Source of the DNA: Candidatus Planktophila sp.
Lineage (GTDB): Bacteria; Actinomycetota; Actinomycetes; Nanopelagicales; Nanopelagicaceae
DNA length: 64,000 bases
Direction: 5' to 3'
Assembly: GCA_009691135.1 (NCBI GenBank)
Contig: SHVF01000001.1
Span: 1 to 64,000 of the forward strand
Shown: piece by piece, positions 1-8,295 of the stretch
How the letters are laid out: every line of letters begins with the position of its first letter
How positions within the stretch are numbered: the first letter of the stretch is position 1
Program-made: the position numbers and the translations under genes
The notes under the pieces: generated by a model
Told to the model about the DNA's origin: nothing
What the model saw: the letters and a program-made list of their open reading frames with translations, nothing else
Databases searched by the model: none

Positions 1-2183
1 AAATATCTATCCATTAAATCCTGGGCAGCCGTTGGAGATATATCCATTTGTAACGCTAAACCATAAGAACTCAAGCCATATGCCAATCCGTAAGACATTG
101 CCTTTATCTGCCGGCGCATTTCAGAGTCGACTTCATTTGCTTTAACGCCGAAGACTAGTCCTGCAACAGTGGCATGCAAATCTTCTCCCGACTCAAAAGC
201 TGCCAATAAACCAGCATCATTGGATAAATGCGCCATGATGCGCATTTCGATCTGGCTGTAATCGGCAGTTAGCAACCCGACATAACCTGTGCCTGCAATA
301 AAGTTATTGCGGATACTGCGTCCTTCTTCGGTGCGCACTGGAATATTTTGTAGGTTAGGTCCAACTGAAGATAAGCGCCCAGTTGCTGCAACAGTCTGGG
401 CAAAGTGAGTATGGATACGTCCATCCTCTGCTATTTCGGCGATCAGACCCTCAACAGTTGTACCTAGTTTTTTGGTCTCTCGGATACGCAAAAGAGATTC
501 CAGCAATGGGTGTTTGGTCTTCTCAAATAACCAATTCAGGGCTTCGGCATCAGTTGTAAAACCAGTTTTAATCTTCTTTGTTTTAGGCAATCCCAATTCA
601 TCAAAGAGAACTACTTGCAGCTGCTTAGGTGATGCCACATTAAATTCGTGGCCAGCTGCTAAATGTGCTGCCTTGGTTTCACGGGCAACTTCACCTTCAA
701 AAAAAGTAGCTAACTTTTCTAGACCTTTGCGATCAACAGATATCCCACGGTGTTCCATTTTGGCCAAAATTTGCGCGATAGGAAGTTCTAGTTCAGTAAA
801 GAGTTTCAGGACCCCACGCTCAGACATTTCGATATCTAAAGATTTACGAAGTTTAAATAATGAGGCCGCACTTGTTATCAGCGCTTGCTCGGGGTTTGAT
901 ACATCAATTTTTGCACCATCTCCCCAGCGTTCCAAAAGATCGCTAAGTCCTTGGGCGCGAACTCCTGGATTAACTAGGTATGCCGCCAAAGCGGTATCAA
1001 ATACGACTCCATCCAGTAAGTTATGACGAGCCAGTTCTTTGGCATCATGCATTATTTTTTTAACTGCCAAATCTTGAGCCCATTCACCCATCGCCGATGA
1101 ATGCACTAGATGGACATCATCAGGAGAAAACGCCACTGCATAGCGATGTAATTTTAAATCTTTCATCTCATAAGCGATTGCGATCTCACCGGTATGCGCT
1201 GCGATTCTAGATGTGATCTCGTCAGCGGTTAAGACCTGACCTTCTATCTGAGGTGAAAAAAGCGTGAACTCCTCAACTTCAATTTTCTTAGAGTCTGCCG
1301 ATGCTACGTTTAAAATTGGTTTTAAGCGATCCTTTAAAGTGCGAAACTCTAATTGTTCAAAGAGTTTAGTTAGATTAGACTCAACAACGCCTGACCAGGC
1401 CAGATTTGTTAGATCTAGATCTATAGGGGCATCGTGAACTAACTGGGTAAGTTCGCGATTGCGAATGACGCTATCGATGTTATCGCGCAGCGCCTGTCCA
1501 ACTTTTCCAGCAACCTTATCGACATTTGAAATTAGCTCTTCAAGTGAGCCGTATTCAACAACCCATTTGGCGGCTGTCTTTTCTCCCACGCCAGGAATAG
1601 AAGGCAAGTTATCGCTTGGGTCTCCACGCAACGCTGCAAAATCTGGATACTGATCTGGAGTCATGCCATATTTTTCTTGCACTGCATCTGGTGTCATACG
1701 TGCCATCTCTGAGACGCCCCGCTTTGGATAGAGCACTGTGGTTTTATCGGTCACCAACTGAAAACTGTCGCGATCGCCCGTACAGATTAAGACTTCCATG
1801 CCATCTTTCTCGGCTCGCTTGGTGATTGTCGCAATTAAGTCATCAGCTTCATATCCATCAATTGCAAACTGCTCAATCCCGAATCCAGTGACTAATTCGT
1901 TAAGAAATGACATCTGTGAGCGGAATTCATCAGGTGTCTTGGCGCGGTTAGCTTTATATTCGGGGAAAATATCGGTACGAAAAGTCTTGCGAGATACATC
2001 AAATGCCACCGCAACATGGGTTGGTTTCTCATCTTTAAGTAGCGAGATGAGCATGGTCGCAAAGCCATAAATGGCATTGGTGTGTTGACCTTGTGCGGTG
2101 GTGAAATTCTCGGCTGGAAGTGCGAAGAAGGCGCGATATGCCATTGAATGGCCATCAATTAGAAGTAAACGGCCTCTGCTCAT
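1..2183 (-). CDS. polA: DNA polymerase I, partial (C-terminus runs off the left edge)
   Basis: Reverse-strand reading frame from ATG at 2183: MSRGRLLLIDGHSMAYRAFFALPAENFTTAQGQHTNAIYGFATML..., with 5' nuclease motifs (DGYEADDLIAT, CTGDRDSFQLV) and, at the left edge, the Pol I palm/O-helix-region sequence GLAYGLSSYGLALQMDIS. Confidence 0.95.
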   Translation of the reverse strand, partial: MSRGRLLLIDGHSMAYRAFFALPAENFTTAQGQHTNAIYGFATMLISLLKDEKPTHVAVAFDVSRKTFRTDIFPEYKANRAKTPDEFRSQMSFLNELVTGFGIEQFAIDGYEADDLIATITKRAEKDGMEVLICTGDRDSFQLVTDKTTVLYPKRGVSEMARMTPDAVQEKYGMTPDQYPDFAALRGDPSDNLPSIPGVGEKTAAKWVVEYGSLEELISNVDKVAGKVGQALRDNIDSVIRNRELTQLVHDAPIDLDLTNLAWSGVVESNLTKLFEQLEFRTLKDRLKPILNVASADSKKIEVEEFTLFSPQIEGQVLTADEITSRIAAHTGEIAIAYEMKDLKLHRYAVAFSPDDVHLVHSSAMGEWAQDLAVKKIMHDAKELARHNLLDGVVFDTALAAYLVNPGVRAQGLSDLLERWGDGAKIDVSNPEQALITSAASLFKLRKSLDIEMSERGVLKLFTELELPIAQILAKMEHRGISVDRKGLEKLATFFEGEVARETKAAHLAAGHEFNVASPKQLQVVLFDELGLPKTKKIKTGFTTDAEALNWLFEKTKHPLLESLLRIRETKKLGTTVEGLIAEIAEDGRIHTHFAQTVAATGRLSSVGPNLQNIPVRTEEGRSIRNNFIAGTGYVGLLTADYSQIEMRIMAHLSNDAGLLAAFESGEDLHATVAGLVFGVKANEVDSEMRRQIKAMSYGLAYGLSSYGLALQMDISPTAAQDLMDRY

Positions 2184-2219
2184 GGCTGCATCCTATGGAA
2201 CAAGTTACTATTTCTAACT

Positions 2220-2642
2220 ATGACGCAACCAGAAAATACTCCCAACTTCCTTGAAGTAATCCGCGAACGCGGCAATGGCGCACTCGATAAAAAGATGGGT
2301 ATCCAAATCTTAGAAGCCTCCCCCGAACGCTTAGTCGGACGCATGCCGGTTGAAGGAAACACCCAACCGATTGGTTTGTTACACGGTGGCGCAAGTGTTG
2401 TCTTAGCCGAATCCCTTGGATCTGTAGGAACCCAACTTCATGCTGGGCCTAATCGACGCATTGTTGGTGTTGATATAAATGCTACGCATCATAAATCTGC
2501 TACATCCGGATTTGTAACTGGTGTTGCGACAGCGGTTTCTCTTGGACGAACTCTATGCGTCTATGAAATTGTGATTACCAACGAACAAGGGCAACGCACT
2601 TGTTCGGCACGTATAACCTGCATGATCCTTGCTGATAAATAA
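2220..2642 (+). CDS. PaaI-type hotdog-fold thioesterase
   Basis: 140 aa; hotdog motif PIGLLHGGASVVLAESLGS and DINATHHKSATSG, typical of PaaI/YbdB family. Confidence 0.88.
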   Translation: MTQPENTPNFLEVIRERGNGALDKKMGIQILEASPERLVGRMPVEGNTQPIGLLHGGASVVLAESLGSVGTQLHAGPNRRIVGVDINATHHKSATSGFVTGVATAVSLGRTLCVYEIVITNEQGQRTCSARITCMILADK

Positions 2643-2649
2643 GATTTAT

Positions 2650-3369
2650 TTAGTGAGCGCCAGTACCGAGGTATGCCTCGCGTACTGCAGGATCGTTAAG
2701 AAGATCCGAAGCCTTGGCTTCCTTAACAACATTTCCAGTTTCAAGAATGTATGCACGGTGTGCGCGTTGTAGCGCTTGCTGTGCATTTTGTTCAACTAGA
2801 AGGATTGTTACGCCAGTCTTATTGATCTCGGTAATGATGCGGAAAATATTGGCGATCATCTGCGGAGCAAGTCCCATTGATGGTTCATCGAGCAACAAAA
2901 CCTTAGGCCGTGCCATAAGCGCGCGACCAATTGCCAACATCTGCTGTTCTCCACCTGAGAGAGTTCCACCTGCTTGAGACGTACGCTCCTTCAAACGTGG
3001 GAAGAGTATGTAAATCTTTTCGAGATCTTCTGCCATCTCATTTTTGCGATTGTGTCGATGGAACTTACCCATCTCCAGGTTTTCCAAAACTGTCATTCCA
3101 GGGAAAATTCCGCGACCTTCGGGAGCCTGTGAAAGCCCAAGGTCCACACGTTTATGTGCTGGCACGTTAGAGATATCTTCACCATTAAAGATGATCTGTC
3201 CACTAGATGCCGGACGCAGACCTGAGATGGTCTTAAGCATCGTTGTCTTACCAGCACCGTTTGCACCGATGAGCGTGACGATTTCGCCTTCATTTACAAC
3301 TATTGATACGCCTTTAATCGCTTCAATCTTGCCGTAATGAACATGGAGATCTTTAACTTCAAGACGCAT
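2650..3369 (-). CDS. livF: branched-chain amino acid ABC transporter ATP-binding protein LivF
   Basis: Walker A GANGAGKTT, signature LSGGEQQMLAIGRALM; order follows livKHMGF. Confidence 0.93.
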   Translation of the reverse strand: MRLEVKDLHVHYGKIEAIKGVSIVVNEGEIVTLIGANGAGKTTMLKTISGLRPASSGQIIFNGEDISNVPAHKRVDLGLSQAPEGRGIFPGMTVLENLEMGKFHRHNRKNEMAEDLEKIYILFPRLKERTSQAGGTLSGGEQQMLAIGRALMARPKVLLLDEPSMGLAPQMIANIFRIITEINKTGVTILLVEQNAQQALQRAHRAYILETGNVVKEAKASDLLNDPAVREAYLGTGAH

Positions 3370-4135
3370 CTGCAGGTACTCCTAGGTAAGCCTCAATAAC
3401 GCGAGGGTCATTTTGTACAACTGTTGGGGAATCATCAGCGATCTTTGTTCCAAAATCTAGAACCGCAACACGATCAGAGATTCCCATAATGAGAGACATG
3501 TCGTGCTCAATCAAAAGAACTGTGTACCCTGCATCGCGAACCTTCTTAATAGTTGTAGCAAGTTCCACTTTTTCCTGTGGATTAAAGCCCGCAGCTGGTT
3601 CGTCAAGCAGAAGCAGCTTTGGAGTCGTTCCCATTGCGCGAGCAATTTCCAATCGGCGCTGGACACCGTATGGCAAGTTCTTTGCCAAACGATCTGAGTA
3701 CTCATCTATTCCGATGAATTCGAGAATTTCAAGAGCCTTTGTGCGGTTTTCGCGCTCTTCGCGACGAGCACGTGGTGTGCCAAAGAGTGATCCAACTAAA
3801 CCACTCTTTTTATGTACATCGGTTGCAGTAATGACATTTTCTAAAGTTGTCATATCTCCAAACAAACGAATGTTCTGGAAAGTACGCGCAACGCCAAGTC
3901 CGGTGATCTGAAAACGCTTGCGACCCACGAGGTTGTGTCCATCGAATAGAACGCTGCCCGAGGTTGCCTGATAAACGCCGGTTATAACGTTAAAGACAGT
4001 TGTCTTACCGGCGCCATTTGGCCCGATAAGAGCGAGGATTTCTCCTTCTTTAACTTCTAGGTTTACCTCATTTAAGGCAGTTACACCACCAAATTTCATG
4101 GTGAGGTTTTCTAGTTTAAGTAAAGTTTTTGACAT
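3359..4135 (-). CDS. livG: branched-chain amino acid ABC transporter ATP-binding protein LivG
   Basis: Walker A GPNGAGKTT, GVARTFQNIRLF typical of LivG; adjacent to livM. Confidence 0.93.
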   Translation of the reverse strand: MSKTLLKLENLTMKFGGVTALNEVNLEVKEGEILALIGPNGAGKTTVFNVITGVYQATSGSVLFDGHNLVGRKRFQITGLGVARTFQNIRLFGDMTTLENVITATDVHKKSGLVGSLFGTPRARREERENRTKALEILEFIGIDEYSDRLAKNLPYGVQRRLEIARAMGTTPKLLLLDEPAAGFNPQEKVELATTIKKVRDAGYTVLLIEHDMSLIMGISDRVAVLDFGTKIADDSPTVVQNDPRVIEAYLGVPADAS

Positions 4136-5163
4136 TATGAATTTGCCCCTTTCTTTACCAAAGCTTTTTCGCGCTTCTTACGAGGCAAAAGACCGTCTGG
4201 ACGGAAGTTCATAACCACAACTAGAACTAAACCAAAGACAAGCAATCGAGCATCTGAGATGAAGCGAATTCGGTCTGGCAAATATCCAAGGATCACGCCA
4301 CCAACGATCACGCCCCAAATATTTCCAATTCCACCAAAAACAACACAGGCAAGAATAAGAATTGAAACGTTTAGGGTGAACATTTCCGGTGCAACAAAGA
4401 GATTCTTTGAACCATAAAGAACTCCCGCAGCACCGCCAACAGCAGCACCTAATGTGAATGACCAGATTTTGTATTTAAGAGTTGGGACTCCCATTAGCTC
4501 TGCAGCATCTTCATCTTGGCGAATGGCTTCCCAAGCACGTCCTGGACGACGCACAGAAAGGCGTCTTATCATCCAAATAGTCATAAGGATCATTGCTAGA
4601 ACAACCCAGAAGAACACTTTTTGATCATCTAGTCGAAACTTAAGTGGTCCAATATCTGGAGGCATTGGAATTCCGGAAATTCCATTTGGACCATTTGTCC
4701 ATGACACGTTAAGTGCAACGATACGAATGATCTCTCCGAAGCCCAAAGTTACGATGGCGAGATAGTCACCACGTAAACGAAGAGTTGGAAGACCCAGCAT
4801 TACACCAGCCAACATCGCAAGACCAATACCGATTGGCATGATCTCCCAAGTATTCAGGCTTGTGTGAATACCAAGGAAGCCCATTGTGTAAGCACCGATG
4901 GCAAAGAATGCGACATAACCAAGGTCGAGCATTCCGGACTTGCCGACCACGATATTTAAACCAAGTGACATCAGTACGAAGATCGCAACTGGATAAACAA
5001 TTACTGCATCATAGGCAGCAATTGGAGTGGCTAGAAAACCAGCACCGGCATAAGGCATCATTGCAACGAGTCCGATAACCACTATAACGATGGCTACACG
5101 AACTGGTCGATTGCTGCGCTCCCAAATGTCTGCGCCAAAATCTCTGAGATTAAAGTTTTTCAT
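4135..5163 (-). CDS. livM: branched-chain amino acid ABC transporter permease LivM
   Basis: Multi-TM permease, GLNIVVGKSGMLDLGYVAFFAIGAY; start chosen at MKNFNLRDFG (the ORF track start lies inside livH). Confidence 0.92.
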   Translation of the reverse strand: MKNFNLRDFGADIWERSNRPVRVAIVIVVIGLVAMMPYAGAGFLATPIAAYDAVIVYPVAIFVLMSLGLNIVVGKSGMLDLGYVAFFAIGAYTMGFLGIHTSLNTWEIMPIGIGLAMLAGVMLGLPTLRLRGDYLAIVTLGFGEIIRIVALNVSWTNGPNGISGIPMPPDIGPLKFRLDDQKVFFWVVLAMILMTIWMIRRLSVRRPGRAWEAIRQDEDAAELMGVPTLKYKIWSFTLGAAVGGAAGVLYGSKNLFVAPEMFTLNVSILILACVVFGGIGNIWGVIVGGVILGYLPDRIRFISDARLLVFGLVLVVVMNFRPDGLLPRKKREKALVKKGANS

Positions 5164-5173
5164 AATTCTCACC

Positions 5174-6127
5174 TTAAGCCCTTGTCTGCTGGACGGCTTC
5201 TCCGAATAAGCCATTCGGCTTAAAGAGAAGGACTAATACCAAAACGATAAAGATTGTTACTGCTTTCCATTGCGTTCCCAAAATGGCCGAGGCATAAACT
5301 TCAGCCAAACCAAGGAATACTCCCCCGAAAAAGGCTCCTCGGATATTTCCTATACCGCCAACTACGGCAGCGGTAAATGCTGCAAGGCCCATGGTGAATC
5401 CAATATTGAACTTGGTGTACTCATAAACGGTTACGTAGAAAAAGCCAGCTGCTCCGGTAGCGAGTCCGCCGACCAAGAAGGTCACGGTGATTACGCGGTT
5501 TAAGTTAATACCCATCAATTTTGCGGCATCTTCATTCATAGAAACCGCGCGAATTGCTTTACCCATGCGAGAGAGCTTTACGAAGCGCTCAAGGATAATA
5601 AAGATTGCCCCCGCTGCCACGATAGTGATCAAGGTATCTAAGCGAATCTGTGCTCCCCAAACTTCAGTCAAGATAACCTTTTCTAGAATTCGAGGAGATC
5701 CAACTGGGCGAGAATCAGTCATTAAGCGCATAGTTTCAGAGAGAACCATTGACATACCGATAGCCGAGATAAGAGTTGCTAAGCGATTTGTACCTCGAGC
5801 ACGTAAGCGACGGTAGGCAGCCAATTCGACAATTACTGAGACAACTGCGGCAAATGCCATAGCTGCGAAAAGTTGAATGAAGAGAACCAGTGCCAGTTTT
5901 CCACCGGTTGCAGGTTCGGTCGTTTGGTTATATCTAAATAGGTCACGGCTAGCTACGATCGCGCCGAATGTTCCCCACATAAAAATTTCAGAGTTAGCAA
6001 AGTTGATCATACGAAGTACGCCATAGACCATGGTGTAACCCAGTGCAATCAAAACATAAATAAAGCCGAGTGCGATACCCGAGATCGTCAGTTGCCAGAA
6101 CTGATCAATAAAAACTGTAAACATCAA
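5174..6127 (-). CDS. livH: branched-chain amino acid ABC transporter permease LivH
   Basis: GFIYVLIALGYTMVYGVLRMINFANSEIFMWG, canonical LivH N-terminus. Confidence 0.93.
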   Translation of the reverse strand: MMFTVFIDQFWQLTISGIALGFIYVLIALGYTMVYGVLRMINFANSEIFMWGTFGAIVASRDLFRYNQTTEPATGGKLALVLFIQLFAAMAFAAVVSVIVELAAYRRLRARGTNRLATLISAIGMSMVLSETMRLMTDSRPVGSPRILEKVILTEVWGAQIRLDTLITIVAAGAIFIILERFVKLSRMGKAIRAVSMNEDAAKLMGINLNRVITVTFLVGGLATGAAGFFYVTVYEYTKFNIGFTMGLAAFTAAVVGGIGNIRGAFFGGVFLGLAEVYASAILGTQWKAVTIFIVLVLVLLFKPNGLFGEAVQQTRA

Positions 6128-6226
6128 TCCCCTTTGTAAGATTCGACACCGACGCTCGGGTCTATCTCTCAGCGACTTGAACTGAGCAAGCCGCTGAAAT
6201 CTACTTGGATTCTAGGTAAATTCAAA

Positions 6227-6271
6227 GCCAACGAGCGCCTCAAATCTTGCGAAATGAGACGCCCGTTGGGC
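6227..6271 (-). other. imperfect stem-loop between livK and livH (possible partial terminator or 3'-end stabiliser)
   Basis: Arms GCCAACGAGCGCCTCA / TGAGACGCCCGTTGGGC; no strong U-tract follows on the minus strand. Confidence 0.65.
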
Positions 6272-6290
6272 TTACTTAATTACTTCCGGC

Positions 6291-7454
6291 TTAAACTACT
6301 GCGCCCTGGTTAACAAGCTTTCCGCCTGTTACTAGGAAGCCAGCAAATCCGCCTTCTGAGATATCACCATGTTGATTGAACTTGAGAGAAGTGCCACCAA
6401 GGCCCTTACCACTGTAGCTCTTAACCCACTTGTTAATCGCTGCGCGTGTTGTCTTTCCATTCAAGATTCCTGAAAGGAAGATATTTGCAGCATCGATTGA
6501 TTCAACCGCGTAAACGCCTGATGAAACGCCCATCTTCGCCTTGAAATCTGCTTCGAGCTTTGGATCGACATCAGAAAGACCTGCAACACCTGTTAGGCGT
6601 GCGTTTTCTCCTGACTTACCTGCAAGCTTTGCAAACTCCTGGTTGAAGACTCCGTCGCCACCAGCAAATACTGCTGTTGAACCTGAGTCACGAAGCTGCT
6701 TGATGAATACAGCAGCTTGGCTGTAGTAGCCAGTGTAGATAACAACAGTTGCACCAGCTGTCTTAATCTTTGCAATTGTTGGGCTGAAGTCAGTTGTTGT
6801 GTTTGGAACAGAATCTCCGCTACCTACAATAGAGGCTCCGACGATCTTCTTGAGAGCGGCTTCAACGTATCCACGTAGTGGAACAGCGTATGAAGACTGA
6901 TCATCAAATACGAAGACCTTAGGTGCTGTAAGACCCTTTATTGCGAACTTCGCAAGTGCTGGACCCTGTTTGTCATCAGTTGCTACGACGCGGTGGAAAA
7001 TTGGGCGACCATAATCTGACTTAACAGTTGCACTCTTTGGATCTGTTAGAGATACACGAGTTGCTGAAGGTGAGATAACTGTGAGGTTACCTGCCTTGTA
7101 GTAAGGCAATGATGCAATTGTTGCACCTGAGTAGGCAGGACCAACAAGACCGATGATCTTTCTGTTAGTTCCAACTCCTGGAGCAACCTTTGATGCAACA
7201 GCAGGATCTCCTTCGTCATCTACTGAGACAAGGTTGATCTTGTAACCTGGATTTGCTGCCTCAAATACCTTTATTGCGTACTTAACTCCATTTTGCTCGT
7301 CGATACCAGTTGATGCTTCTCCACCAGAAAGTGGACCTTGGTATGCGAGTGTATAAGTCTTTGTCGCAGCTGATGCAGATGTTGCAGCGAATGCGCCTAG
7401 TGATAGGGCGAATGCAGCAACGATCGCAGCAGATGCTTTGATCTTCTTATTCAT
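6291..7454 (-). CDS. livK: branched-chain amino acid ABC transporter substrate-binding protein
   Basis: Signal peptide-like N-terminus (MNKKIKASAAIVAAFALSLGAFAATSASA) followed by a type-I periplasmic binding fold (LAYQGPLSGGEASTGIDEQNGVKYAI). Confidence 0.92.
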   Translation of the reverse strand: MNKKIKASAAIVAAFALSLGAFAATSASAATKTYTLAYQGPLSGGEASTGIDEQNGVKYAIKVFEAANPGYKINLVSVDDEGDPAVASKVAPGVGTNRKIIGLVGPAYSGATIASLPYYKAGNLTVISPSATRVSLTDPKSATVKSDYGRPIFHRVVATDDKQGPALAKFAIKGLTAPKVFVFDDQSSYAVPLRGYVEAALKKIVGASIVGSGDSVPNTTTDFSPTIAKIKTAGATVVIYTGYYSQAAVFIKQLRDSGSTAVFAGGDGVFNQEFAKLAGKSGENARLTGVAGLSDVDPKLEADFKAKMGVSSGVYAVESIDAANIFLSGILNGKTTRAAINKWVKSYSGKGLGGTSLKFNQHGDISEGGFAGFLVTGGKLVNQGAVV

Positions 7455-7502
7455 GTGTTGCCTTCCTGTTTTTCATGGGTGTATCCCGAGGGGGAGGTTG
7501 AA

Positions 7503-7531
7503 AGTGTAAAGCCAGTCCTGACATCTATCAA
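7503..7531 (-). promoter_or_regulatory. candidate sigma70-type promoter of livK
   Basis: On the minus strand TTGATA - 17 nt - TACACT, about 50 nt upstream of the livK ATG. Confidence 0.6.
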
Positions 7532-7589
7532 CCATGAGTTGAGCACTCTAATATAAAGATTTGATTACTTTCTAGGCTGCAAGAGGGCC

Positions 7590-8192
7590 TCAGTTGCCAG
7601 GAACGGCATCTGGGGAGATGACCGCTTGGGCGACCTCTTTCATAGTCAGACGGCGATCCATCGCAGCCCTTTGAATCCAAGAAAACGCTTCTGGCTCGGA
7701 AAGATTAAGGGCTTGCATCAAGATTCCCTTAGCTCGATCAATGCTCTTGCGCGTCTCAAGTCGTTCATGTAGGTCAGCAACTTCATCGGCAAGGCTTCGC
7801 ATCTGCAAATGTCTACTAATTGCAATTTCGATAGCCGGCACTAAATCTCCAATCGAAAATGGCTTTACAACGTAGGCCATGACGCCAGCATCGCGTGCTC
7901 TTTCCACAAGTTCGCGTTGTGAAAATGCTGTCAACATCAATACCGGTGCAATGGCAATAATTCTTTCAGCGGCCGAAATACCATCAAGGATCGGCATCTT
8001 CACATCAAGGATCGCTAGATCTGGTTTATGTAATTGCGCAAGTTCAATCGCTTGCGCACCATCTGATGCTTCTGCGACGACTTCGTAGCCTGCTTCAATT
8101 AACATCTCAACTAAATCCATGCGAATCAACGCTTCATCTTCGGCAACTAAAATTCGGATCGCAGGTTTTAGATTGGCGCTATTGGTACTCAT
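7590..8192 (-). CDS. response regulator with C-terminal ANTAR RNA-binding domain (PdtaR/AmiR-NasT type)
   Basis: Receiver domain (ILVAEDEALIRMDL, LAILDVKMPILDG, VMLTAF, YVVKPF) plus ANTAR-like tail (LETRKSIDRAKGILMQALNLSEPEAFSWIQRAAMDRRLTMKEVAQAVI). Confidence 0.92.
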   Translation of the reverse strand: MSTNSANLKPAIRILVAEDEALIRMDLVEMLIEAGYEVVAEASDGAQAIELAQLHKPDLAILDVKMPILDGISAAERIIAIAPVLMLTAFSQRELVERARDAGVMAYVVKPFSIGDLVPAIEIAISRHLQMRSLADEVADLHERLETRKSIDRAKGILMQALNLSEPEAFSWIQRAAMDRRLTMKEVAQAVISPDAVPGN

Positions 8193-8193
8193 G

Positions 8194-8266
8194 TGCCTCG
8201 AGTCGGATTCGAACCGACACTATGCAGTGTTTGAGACTGCCCTCTCTACCGTTGGAGTACCGAGGC
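8194..8266 (-). tRNA. tRNA with CAA anticodon (Leu by anticodon), short variable region; possible tRNA-like element
   Basis: Reverse complement folds as a cloverleaf: acceptor GCCTCGG/TCGAGGC, D-stem CTC/GAG, anticodon arm GCAGT-CTCAAAC-ACTGC, variable ATAGT, T-arm GTCGG-TTCGAAT-CCGAC, discriminator A; CCA not encoded; 73 nt. Confidence 0.85.
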
Positions 8267-8295
8267 TTCTTACTTATTTTCTTTAAGGGCAAATC

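Noticed and set aside
472-1026. 184-aa plus-strand ORF inside polA
   Set aside because: Antisense to the conserved polA frame; no recognisable family; composition explained by the codon bias of the opposite strand.
2642-2660. AT-rich AAATAA/TTATTT pairing between thioesterase and livF
   Set aside because: Very weak stem; not enough to claim a bidirectional terminator.
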